64,000 nt of DNA from a virus. Numbering within the stretch: the first letter of the stretch is position 1; every line of letters begins with the position of its first letter. The notes under the pieces are model-generated. The model saw nothing but the letters and a program-made list of their open reading frames with translations, was not told the origin of the DNA and did no database searches. The translations under genes were made by a program, and so were the position numbers. Of this stretch, positions 57,454 to 64,000 are shown in pieces. The stretch spans positions 1 through 64,000 of IMG/VR virus record IMGVR_UViG_3300040808_000935, one strand, 5' to 3'.

Positions 57454-58951
57454 TTTTGCACGCTCCACATTTTAGTTTACAAATGTTGCTAGGGTCTAGT
57501 TTTAATTTATTATTGAAGTATGCTGTGTAAAAAGCATTCGTCAAAATAGACTCTAGCGGTTCTAACTTACAATTGTTGGCCTTCCAATTATATATGATGT
57601 CTGTATCTTCATAAGGATTAATGTCTGCTTCTAGTATTTCTCTAGCAGTGTAAACACACGGGAAAACATTTCCTCGCTTGTCTATGTAACATTTATTCTC
57701 AATTTTAGATTTACATCTAACCTTCTTCTCAAATTTAACTTTTACATCTACATAGTCTGCCTCTTTAGGTTTTGTTTGTAGAGTATCAAGTTCTATTAAC
57801 TTATAGTCTGGAAGTTCTTTAACAATTATTCTTTCTTCTTTAACTGGTAGTTCAGGTGGCTTGTTTTCAATAAAAGTAAAGCCACTGAATTTATGTTTTT
57901 TGGATAACGCTCTTGCCTCTTCAATGTCATTATCAGATTGTGTGGTTCTAGTGTATTGCCAAAAAACACGAGCTCCACTCTTTAACAAGGCCTTTGCATT
58001 TGTAATTTGTTTATCAAAGTCTTTGTTATTAATGTCATCAATTGTAGCAGTGATGTTACCCATTTTTCTATATAGTATCCCGGTGCTACCCCACCAAAAT
58101 TCATCATGTGATGTTAAGTCTGTTAATACATCTACACTCACACCTTCAAACTCTAGAAAGTATTCAGAGATGTCGTAAAAGTCCTCACATAAACTTGGCT
58201 CTTCTACGTCATTGGATAAAATTAACTTGGTCATTCTAGACTTTCCTAGAAAGTCCTTATTAAAGATCCTAACAACCTCATCATAGCTAAATCCATTTAC
58301 TTCCATTTCTATTTCAGAAGGCAAGTAAGGATACAAATCTATAGACCTATTATAACAGTTTTCTACGTAGCTGTCAAGAGTATGAGTGTACCAATAAGGA
58401 AAGGTAACGATATCATCTGTAAGACTAATTGGATAGTCTTTGTTTTGTGTATTTAAAAACGGAAGTGATGGTAGTTCGTTAACTTGAAACTCTTGTTTGA
58501 ATTCGTAGTTATAAAATGTTATGTCTTGTTCGTCTCTATCCCATTTTTGTATCAGATTCTGTACATATTTGTTCTTATGTATATAATATGTAACATTTTC
58601 GTCTTGCATTAAAACTTTATCAATACCACTGCCTTTGTACGATAAAAGGGCCATAGGATCATTTAATAAGACGTTTGGAGTAGTAAAAAGACTAACTCCA
58701 TTATCCTTGGTATGTTGTATTAAGTCTATTTCTAACCACTGCTTTCCATACTTTGGAACATGGAATTGAATGCCGTCTACAAAGCCGTCTCGCTTTTTAG
58801 TGCTATTGATATTGTCGAGTTCTTCCTGTGTAGTGAAAACAAAGAAGTCAAAAGGCTGCTCAATCAGGTTCTTTGCCTGAGTATAGAAATTGTTTATATG
58901 GATTTGACTGTACTTACTATCCAGTAAGTTTGCTATTAAAGTTAGCTCCAT
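57446..58951 (-). CDS. GT-like N-terminus fused to a SPASM-like Cys region
   Basis: 501 residues. The N-terminal ~60 residues (LIANLLDSKYSQIHINNFYTQ, then FDFFVFTTQEEL) resemble the opening of the neighbouring glycosyltransferases. The middle has barrel-like segments (GNITATIDDINNKDFDKQI, ARVFWQYTRT). The C-terminus has CKSKIENKCYIDKRGNVFPCVYT, which is SPASM-like, and ends with C491-x3-C495-x2-C498 only three residues before the stop. No CxxxCxxC occurs earlier, so this is either a degenerate radical SAM/SPASM protein or one in unusual order. Confidence 0.6.
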   Translation of the reverse strand: MELTLIANLLDSKYSQIHINNFYTQAKNLIEQPFDFFVFTTQEELDNINSTKKRDGFVDGIQFHVPKYGKQWLEIDLIQHTKDNGVSLFTTPNVLLNDPMALLSYKGSGIDKVLMQDENVTYYIHKNKYVQNLIQKWDRDEQDITFYNYEFKQEFQVNELPSLPFLNTQNKDYPISLTDDIVTFPYWYTHTLDSYVENCYNRSIDLYPYLPSEIEMEVNGFSYDEVVRIFNKDFLGKSRMTKLILSNDVEEPSLCEDFYDISEYFLEFEGVSVDVLTDLTSHDEFWWGSTGILYRKMGNITATIDDINNKDFDKQITNAKALLKSGARVFWQYTRTTQSDNDIEEARALSKKHKFSGFTFIENKPPELPVKEERIIVKELPDYKLIELDTLQTKPKEADYVDVKVKFEKKVRCKSKIENKCYIDKRGNVFPCVYTAREILEADINPYEDTDIIYNWKANNCKLEPLESILTNAFYTAYFNNKLKLDPSNICKLKCGACKNV

Positions 58952-59699
58952 GCCAATGCCTCAAAAGTTTCTCATCTTGTAATTCACTCATTTTAATCTG
59001 CGCCTTAGCTGCAGGGTCTGGAGTTAAGTCTGTATTAAACAAACAAACTTTATACTCCTCTCTATATTTATACTTCTCTTTATCCTCTTTATGATGAGCT
59101 CCTCTATTATAAGAGTAAACCCAATCCCAAGGAATGTTGCCCCAGAACTTTTTTTGTCTCCAGTAATGGTAGTTATCTGATCCTTTAAAGAATGTTTTAA
59201 ATACTACATCTTGGTGTTCTAGAACATCGTAGTAAATTTTCTCACATTGACTCCCATTCCAACACATCATACTAGAATTAAAATAAGTTCCTCTAATATC
59301 AATAAAGAATCTCTCATGTTGTTGTCCGGGTGGTTGCCATTTAGATTCGATTATTCTAGGTTTGTTTGCTAGATTGTATAGATCGTTTATATTGTTTTGA
59401 ACAATAACATCTAAATCAAAGTAACACCATTTACCCTCATAGCCTAGCCACTTATGAGAGTTGAATACAAGGAACTTAGCACGATCCCAACAAAAGTTTT
59501 CCTTTCCAAACCAATAGTCTGGATGCAGTGGCTCAATATTGGGGATAGGCGCGGTGGCGCAATCGAGTCCTTCTGCGTCATCTGTAAAACAGGTAAAGGT
59601 GCAGGGTCGAGTATAGTGTCTCTCAACCATTGCCTTTAAATTGTTTACATATTCAGGAGAATATTTACTTCCCCATTTGATACATACGAAGTTCATCAT
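58917..59699 (-). CDS. Glycosyltransferase, K-W-G family (3)
   Basis: 260 residues (a second ATG at 59696 is also possible). FVCIKWGSKYSPEYVNNLKAM, then FTCFTDDAEGL, WCYFDLDVIVQNNINDL (D95-x-D97) and DWVYSYNRGAHHKED. It is closest to the 56408-57220 protein. It overlaps its neighbours by about 35 bases on both sides. GT-A fold and nucleotide-sugar use are inferred from the DxD motif and the family layout. Confidence 0.78.
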   Translation of the reverse strand: MMNFVCIKWGSKYSPEYVNNLKAMVERHYTRPCTFTCFTDDAEGLDCATAPIPNIEPLHPDYWFGKENFCWDRAKFLVFNSHKWLGYEGKWCYFDLDVIVQNNINDLYNLANKPRIIESKWQPPGQQHERFFIDIRGTYFNSSMMCWNGSQCEKIYYDVLEHQDVVFKTFFKGSDNYHYWRQKKFWGNIPWDWVYSYNRGAHHKEDKEKYKYREEYKVCLFNTDLTPDPAAKAQIKMSELQDEKLLRHWHGANFNSKLTG

Positions 59700-60315
59700 A
59701 TCTTTTTGCTATGTCCTCTTGAACTGATTCTTGTCCATTCAATAATGCTATTGTTGCGTCTTTTATTTTACCACCATCAAACCAAAATGAATAAACCTCA
59801 TTTTCGGGAAAGTGTTCAAATGTAAAACTCTCATGGTATAAAAACCTATCATCACCTGCATACTTTACCATATAGTAATCTTTATTCTTTTCCCAGTAAT
59901 CATATATATGTCTGTTATCTTCCCACATCATCACACTAGAATTAAAATTGCTTAAATAATTATATGACCACCTACTGTCTTTGTGATAAGGGAATTCTTG
60001 AGGTTTCCAGTAAGTGTAACATATGATGGGGTTCTTGTCAAGCATTTTCCACAAATGTTCTATACCTTTTTGTATTCTAATATCTAAGTCTAAATAAAGA
60101 ACTTTGCCTAAGTTTTCAAGTTTGAACAGTTTAACCTTTTCCCAATGCCCTTCAATTTCATGATCTATAGGTATTGTTGTTATATTTTTATTGAGTCCAA
60201 TAGGATTATCAGTTACACAGACGCGGTTGTAGTCACCTGGAATAGAATTATAAATACGATTAACGTCCTCAGACGTATATTTGTCCCCGTATTTTAATGT
60301 CAAAATTGTTTTCAT
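59665..60315 (-). CDS. Glycosyltransferase, K-W-G family (4)
   Basis: 216 residues. TILTLKYGDKYTSEDVNRIYNS, then VCVTDNPIGLNKN, VLYLDLDIRIQKGIEHLW (D76-x-D78) and FNSSVMMWEDN. It is the first gene of the minus-strand run and the most divergent copy. The 51-base gap to the plus-strand fibre gene holds a plus-strand late box. I see no clear minus-strand promoter there. Confidence 0.75.
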   Translation of the reverse strand: MKTILTLKYGDKYTSEDVNRIYNSIPGDYNRVCVTDNPIGLNKNITTIPIDHEIEGHWEKVKLFKLENLGKVLYLDLDIRIQKGIEHLWKMLDKNPIICYTYWKPQEFPYHKDSRWSYNYLSNFNSSVMMWEDNRHIYDYWEKNKDYYMVKYAGDDRFLYHESFTFEHFPENEVYSFWFDGGKIKDATIALLNGQESVQEDIAKRYDELRMYQMGK

Positions 60316-60332
60316 ATCAAGTTATATTTTCT

Positions 60333-60340
60333 TATAAATA
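60333..60340 (+). promoter_or_regulatory. T4-type late promoter box for the fibre modules
   Basis: TATAAATA in the divergent gap, 26 bases before the ATG at 60367, with AAAAGGATAA as ribosome site. Confidence 0.7.
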
Positions 60341-60366
60341 AACGAGTATAAAAGGATAACCCGTAA

Positions 60367-60693
60367 ATGGCAACTGTTTCAAATTTAGTAATAGATCAAG
60401 GTACAACTTTTTCTCTTACTATGCAATTAGATAACGAAGACGGTTCAGATAAGGACCTGACTAGTTATACTGTGAATTCGCAAATACGAAAATCGTATTA
60501 CAGTAATACTTATACAAGTTTTACAACCGCGAAAACAAATTTGACGGGCGAATTAACCATATCTTTAACAGCAGAACAGACTTCAAGTCTTAAAGCAGGA
60601 AGATATGTATATGATATTGAGATTTCCTCAAGTGCAGAAACATTAAGAGTGCTTGAAGGAATCGTAACAGTAACTCCAGAGGTAACCCGATAA
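60367..60693 (+). CDS. Tail-fibre accessory protein (BppU-like beta domain)
   Basis: 108 residues. VIDQGTTFSLTMQLDNEDGSDKDLTSYTVNSQIRKSY then LSLTAEQTSSLKAGRYVYDIEI is the immunoglobulin-like beta domain seen in many phage fibre or baseplate upper-protein families. It overlaps the next gene by 1 base. It is first in the late fibre operon starting at 60333. Confidence 0.65.
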   Translation: MATVSNLVIDQGTTFSLTMQLDNEDGSDKDLTSYTVNSQIRKSYYSNTYTSFTTAKTNLTGELTISLTAEQTSSLKAGRYVYDIEISSSAETLRVLEGIVTVTPEVTR

Positions 60694-60926
60694 TGGCTAT
60701 CAAGATAACTATACCAAGTAGTGGATCTTCAAACCGAGTAATTACTAACACCACCAAAAACTCTAAACAGGTGACCAGTGCTAAAGTAGAACAGCTCGCG
60801 AATATCGACATATCGAATGGTTTACAGGATGGTTATACACTGGTATATGATGAGCCTACGGGCAAGTGGGTAGCACAAAATATCGAAGCAGGACAATTGG
60901 AAAGCTTAGATGGTGGTACTTATTAA
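60693..60926 (+). CDS. Small fibre-linked protein ending LDGGTY
   Basis: 77 residues. AIKITIPSSGSSNRVITNT then DISNGLQDGYTLVYDEPTGKWVAQNIEAG and final ESLDGGTY. The same last motif ends the proteins at 62511 and 63302. The GYTLVYDEPTGKWVAQN stretch is a short repeat unit common in marine phage fibres. It could act as a tip or connector of the fibre. Confidence 0.6.
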   Translation: MAIKITIPSSGSSNRVITNTTKNSKQVTSAKVEQLANIDISNGLQDGYTLVYDEPTGKWVAQNIEAGQLESLDGGTY

Positions 60927-60978
60927 GAGTTTTAATTTATATTATAAAATTACAAACAAACATTCTAGGAGATAATAA

Positions 60979-62511
60979 ATGGCAACAGTAATTCAAATTA
61001 AAAGAAGTACCGCAGCTACAGCCCCTACAACATCGGATCTAAACGAAGGCGAACTGGCGTATAGCCAGGATAAAGCCAACTCAGGTGATTCCGCGATTCT
61101 TTATATTGAATCGGTTGATTCCTCAAATCAACAGGTTGTACATAAAATCGGTGGTAAATTTTACACCGATATCGTAGACGGTGCCTCTTCTTCTAACACA
61201 GCTTCACAGCTTGTTAAGAGAGACGCAAGTGGAGATTTCTCTGCAGGAACAATTACAGCTGATCTTACAGGTAACGTAACAGGAGATTTAACCGGAGATG
61301 TCACAGGTGACGTAACAGGCGACCTTACTGGTAACGTAACGGGTAATGTCACAGGTGACGTAACAGGCGATGTAACCGGCGATATCACTGGTGCAGTAAC
61401 AGGTAACGTAACAGGTGATGTAACTGGTGACCTTACAGGTAATGTAACAGGTAACGTAACAGGTGATGTAACTGGTGACCTTACAGGTAACGCAGATACA
61501 GCAACAACAGCAGCGGCACTAACAACAGCTAGAGCAATTGCTCTTACAGGTGACGTAACAGGTACAGTAAATTTTGACGGTTCAGGCGATGTAAGTATTG
61601 CAACTACAATGGCAGCAGACGCTATTGCACTTGGTACAGACACTACAGGTAACTATGTTGCCACAGTAGCAGACGCAGGAAGCGGCAACCTTACAGTAAC
61701 TGGCTCAGGTTCTGAAACAGCAGGTGTAACACTTGATCTTTCTAACTCAGGCGTATCCGCAGGTTCATACGGTTCTACAACAGCAGTTCCTGTTTTAACA
61801 GTAGACGCTAAAGGTAGGGTCACTGCTGCAACTACAGCAGCAATTGCAACATCATTTGATATTGCAGCGGACAGTGGAACAAATGATACAGTAGCTGGTG
61901 GCGAAACACTTACTTTTGCTGGTACAGCTAACGAAGTAACAACAACCGTATCAGACAATCAAATTCAAGTTGGACTAGCAACAAACCCAACAATTGGCGG
62001 TAACCTAACTGTATCTGGTAACTTAACAGTTTCTGGAACTACAACACAGGTTAACTCTCAGACATTGACAGTTAATGATCCATTATTTAAAGTAGCAACT
62101 GGCAACTCTAGTGACGCTTTAGACATTGGTTTTTATGGTATCTTTAACGACGGCGCTGACAAATACTCTGGTTTATTCAGAGATGCTAATGACGGTAAAT
62201 ACAAAATGTTTACTGGCTCTAGCGTTGAGCCTACAACAACTGTTGACACTACAGCAAGTGGCTATTCCGTAGCAACATTGGTTGCCAACATTGAAGGCAA
62301 CGTAACAGGCGGAACTATTTCTGGACTATCAGCAGCGATTGGTGTTGCAGACGGTGGTACTGGCGCAAGCACTTTTACTTCAAACGGTATCGTTTATGGT
62401 AACGGAACTAGCGCTCTACAAGTAACAGCAGCAGGCACAGAAGGGCAACTGTTAATGGCAGATGCTAGCGGCACGCCTGTTTGGGCAACACTAGACGGCG
62501 GTACGTTCTAG
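60979..62511 (+). CDS. Tail fibre protein with GNVTGD repeats
   Basis: 510 residues. The N-terminal VIQIKRSTAATAPTTSDLNEGELAYSQ is the fibre attachment module. Residues ~90-175 repeat GNVTGDLTGDVTGDV about 15 times. Then come long beta stretches (ATNPTIGGNLTVSGNLTVSG) and a C-terminal head of about 150 residues with DIGFYGIFNDGADKYSGLFRDA. It ends TLDGGTF. It is probably a trimeric fibre. TAGGAGATAA precedes the ATG. Confidence 0.8.
   Translation: MATVIQIKRSTAATAPTTSDLNEGELAYSQDKANSGDSAILYIESVDSSNQQVVHKIGGKFYTDIVDGASSSNTASQLVKRDASGDFSAGTITADLTGNVTGDLTGDVTGDVTGDLTGNVTGNVTGDVTGDVTGDITGAVTGNVTGDVTGDLTGNVTGNVTGDVTGDLTGNADTATTAAALTTARAIALTGDVTGTVNFDGSGDVSIATTMAADAIALGTDTTGNYVATVADAGSGNLTVTGSGSETAGVTLDLSNSGVSAGSYGSTTAVPVLTVDAKGRVTAATTAAIATSFDIAADSGTNDTVAGGETLTFAGTANEVTTTVSDNQIQVGLATNPTIGGNLTVSGNLTVSGTTTQVNSQTLTVNDPLFKVATGNSSDALDIGFYGIFNDGADKYSGLFRDANDGKYKMFTGSSVEPTTTVDTTASGYSVATLVANIEGNVTGGTISGLSAAIGVADGGTGASTFTSNGIVYGNGTSALQVTAAGTEGQLLMADASGTPVWATLDGGTF
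61260..61490 (+). repeat. Tandem repeats encoding G-N/D-V-T-G units
   Basis: About 15 copies of 12- to 15-base units such as GGTAACGTAACA and GGTGATGTAACT, in frame. Several 30-base blocks are nearly identical (61392-61445 and 61440-61490). Confidence 0.8.
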
Positions 62512-62534
62512 AATAATTAATTAAAGGAAATATT

Positions 62535-62777
62535 ATGAGTGAACAAAATCCAAATAATGTAGTTGACGAATATATTGCATTACTAAGTGCAAAACTTAAC
62601 GAAACAACGCAAGAAAATCTCGTTCTAAAAGCTAGAATGAATATCTTACAAAAAGAACGAGATGCTCTTACGGCTCAGTTAGAAGAGTTAAACATACAGG
62701 AGAAAGAGGAAGATGGTAGACACAGTAATCAAACTGAAGAGGTCGGAAACAGCTTCGGCGGTGCCCACGCAGGCTAA
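62535..62777 (+). CDS. Coiled-coil protein between fibre genes
   Basis: 80 residues. The central helix VVDEYIALLSAKLNETTQENLVLKARMNILQKERDALTAQLEEL has clear heptads. The last ~24 residues overlap the next gene (65 bases) and are less ordered. AAAGGAAATATT precedes the ATG. It may be a fibre trimerisation chaperone or connector. Confidence 0.65.
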   Translation: MSEQNPNNVVDEYIALLSAKLNETTQENLVLKARMNILQKERDALTAQLEELNIQEKEEDGRHSNQTEEVGNSFGGAHAG

Positions 62778-63024
62778 CTTAGAAGTTGGTGAGGTTGCTC
62801 TAAATTTAGCAGACAAGATACTTTATACAAAGAATACCGACGGTGCGGTTGTAGCAGTATCTAACTATGTTGTAGGAGATGCCAACTTGGTGTTCCCAAC
62901 AGGTGATTACGGCGACATGACTGCATCAAGTGTAGATGCTTTTGGTGTTGCAACTGAAAGATCTTATGATTGCCGAACTGCTCCTCCTGGAATACTTATA
63001 ACTGAAGATTTCGGAACACTTTAA
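62713..63024 (+). CDS. Fibre attachment-module protein
   Basis: 103 residues from the ATG at 62713, preceded by AGGAGAAAGAGGAAG. DTVIKLKRSETASAVPTQANLEVGEVALNLADKILY is the same N-terminal module as in the 60979 fibre. The C-terminal part (TGDYGDMTASSVDAFG, then PPGILITEDFG) is short. It is either a small connector or a fibre module without a shaft. Confidence 0.65.
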   Translation: MVDTVIKLKRSETASAVPTQANLEVGEVALNLADKILYTKNTDGAVVAVSNYVVGDANLVFPTGDYGDMTASSVDAFGVATERSYDCRTAPPGILITEDFGTL

Positions 63025-63047
63025 TTCAAAATCTAGGAGTATAACCA

Positions 63048-63302
63048 ATGACAACTCAAGTACAATTTAGAAGAGGTACTACAGCAGAAAACAATAATTT
63101 CACTGGCTTAGCCGGAGAGGTTACAGTTAATACTGGTAACTATGCTATGAGAGTTCACGATGGTGCTACTCAAGGCGGTCACGAATTGATGCTAGCTTCG
63201 GCTTCTAATATTTCAGGTAACATACCCTTTACAAATATTAGTGGTACGGTAGAAGCAGATACCCTCGCTGACGGCTCTACATTAGACGGCGGAACATATT
63301 AA
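63048..63302 (+). CDS. Short Mtd-N-type fibre module protein ending LDGGTY
   Basis: 84 residues. TTQVQFRRGTTAENNNFTGLAGEVTVNT then MRVHDGATQGGHEL matches the N-terminal module of tropism determinants and of the next gene. The C-terminus is STLDGGTY, as at 60926. TCTAGGAGTAT precedes the ATG. It is likely an attachment or connector unit in a modular fibre. Confidence 0.68.
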   Translation: MTTQVQFRRGTTAENNNFTGLAGEVTVNTGNYAMRVHDGATQGGHELMLASASNISGNIPFTNISGTVEADTLADGSTLDGGTY

Positions 63303-63321
63303 ATAATTTAGGAGATTAGAA

Positions 63322-64000
63322 ATGCCAACACAGGTACAATTTAGACGTGGAACTGAAGCACAAAACAATGCTTTTACTGGTGCCGCCGGTGAACTTTCCT
63401 TCGATACAGAGAACTCAGAACTCCGTGTCCATGATGGAAGCACACAAGGTGGATATGTAATAGCAAAAGACTCAGCAGTTCCCACAACATCAGATGACCT
63501 TACAGAAGGGTCAACAAATCTATTTTCAACGAACGAACGTATTGACGATAGAGTAGCTGCTCTTTTAGCAGCAGGCACCGGCATCACATTGTCTTATGAC
63601 GATGATGCTGGAACATTAACAATTAACGGACAATCTGGAGACATTACAGGCGTTACAGCAGGTAATGGTTTGACAGGTGGCGGTGAGTCTGGACTAGTAG
63701 AAGTTAATGTTGTCGGAGGAACAGGTATCAGTGTAAATGCAGATAGCATTACTGTTGATATGACGGACTTCAGCACTGACGACTTAGCAGAAGGTTCAAC
63801 CAAGCTTTACTATACAGATGCTAGAGCACAAGCAGCCATTAGTGGCGGCACAGGTGTTACAGTAACATCTGGTTCAGTAGCAATTGGACAAGCAGTAGAT
63901 ACTACATCTAACCCAACTTTTGCAGGTGCTACATTTACAACAGACGTTGAAATGCAAGGCGATATTATCCCAGATACAGATAATACACATAGTCTTGGTA
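63322..64000 (+). CDS. Tail fibre protein, Mtd-N-type N-terminus (3' end cut)
   Basis: Open from the ATG at 63322 to the window end (226 residues seen). PTQVQFRRGTEAQNNAFTGAAGELSFDT then LRVHDGSTQGG is close to the preceding gene, so the two arose by duplication. Repeats of the type DDLTEGSTNLFSTNERIDDRVAA and DDLAEGSTKLYYTDARAQAAI follow, typical of phage fibre shafts, with GNGLTGGG beta units. TTAGGAGATTA precedes the ATG. Confidence 0.78.
   Translation, partial: MPTQVQFRRGTEAQNNAFTGAAGELSFDTENSELRVHDGSTQGGYVIAKDSAVPTTSDDLTEGSTNLFSTNERIDDRVAALLAAGTGITLSYDDDAGTLTINGQSGDITGVTAGNGLTGGGESGLVEVNVVGGTGISVNADSITVDMTDFSTDDLAEGSTKLYYTDARAQAAISGGTGVTVTSGSVAIGQAVDTTSNPTFAGATFTTDVEMQGDIIPDTDNTHSLG

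Noticed and set aside
60979-64000. Diversity-generating retroelement linked to the Mtd-N-like fibre modules
   Set aside because: No reverse transcriptase gene or template/variable repeat pair is visible in the window.

Overview
This window reads as part of the genome of a T4-type contractile-tailed phage (myovirus) from an AT-rich marine host. Several genes are recognisable T4 homologues: gp32, gp33, gp59, gp4, gp5, gp6, gp8, gp25, gp26, gp27, gp48 and gp53. TATAAATA late-promoter boxes sit before structural genes. The low GC content, the alphaproteobacterial-type (permuted, two-piece) tmRNA and an alphaproteobacterial-looking chorismate mutase point to an alphaproteobacterial host. A SAR11/Pelagibacter-type host is my inference and is not shown directly.

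Layout. 1-2.4 kb (minus): two secreted or surface proteins, one with Cys-rich repeats (partial) and one with an Asn/Thr-rich tract. 2.4-4.6 kb: small early genes, a DNA ligase and a small membrane protein. 4.6-16.6 kb: an accessory operon with almost no gaps. It holds a methyltransferase-like protein, fatty acid desaturase, two twitch-type radical SAM proteins, three SGNH-hydrolase-like proteins, a sugar-nucleotide epimerase, two exostosin-like glycosyltransferases and a carbamoyltransferase. Together these look like a pathway that builds or decorates a glycan or lipid. 16.7-24.9 kb: DNA metabolism and regulation (PhoH, PD-(D/E)XK exonuclease, gp33, gp59, gp32), a permuted tmRNA, a SleB-type cell-wall hydrolase, tRNA-Arg(TCT), a sulfotransferase-like protein and chorismate mutase. 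Most promoters here are sigma70-like with 17-nt spacers.

24.85-31.7 kb (minus): tail and head-completion genes (tape measure, gp26 with a likely -1 frameshift extension, a tail-tube-fold protein, gp4) plus an unexpected ANL adenylating enzyme. 31.7-52.5 kb (plus): the baseplate and tail-fibre block gp48-gp53-gp27-gp5-x-gp25-gp6-gp7-like-x-gp8-DUF4815 giant-fibre genes. 52.5-60.3 kb: a second accessory island of five glycosyltransferases, two methyltransferases, a 2OG-oxygenase-like protein and a SPASM-like protein. It is inserted between fibre genes. 60.3-64 kb: a run of short tail-fibre or tropism modules, the last cut by the window end.

How it works together: sigma70-like promoters drive early and middle genes. 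The gp33-type coactivator with a phage late sigma factor (not in this window) would switch on TATAAATA promoters for the baseplate, fibres, tmRNA and probably the lysin. Three late genes have the TATAAATA box exactly 5 nt before the ATG, which predicts leaderless late mRNAs. No major capsid, portal, terminase or polymerase gene lies in the window. There is no stretch above 300 bases without a gene except the 307-base tmRNA locus.
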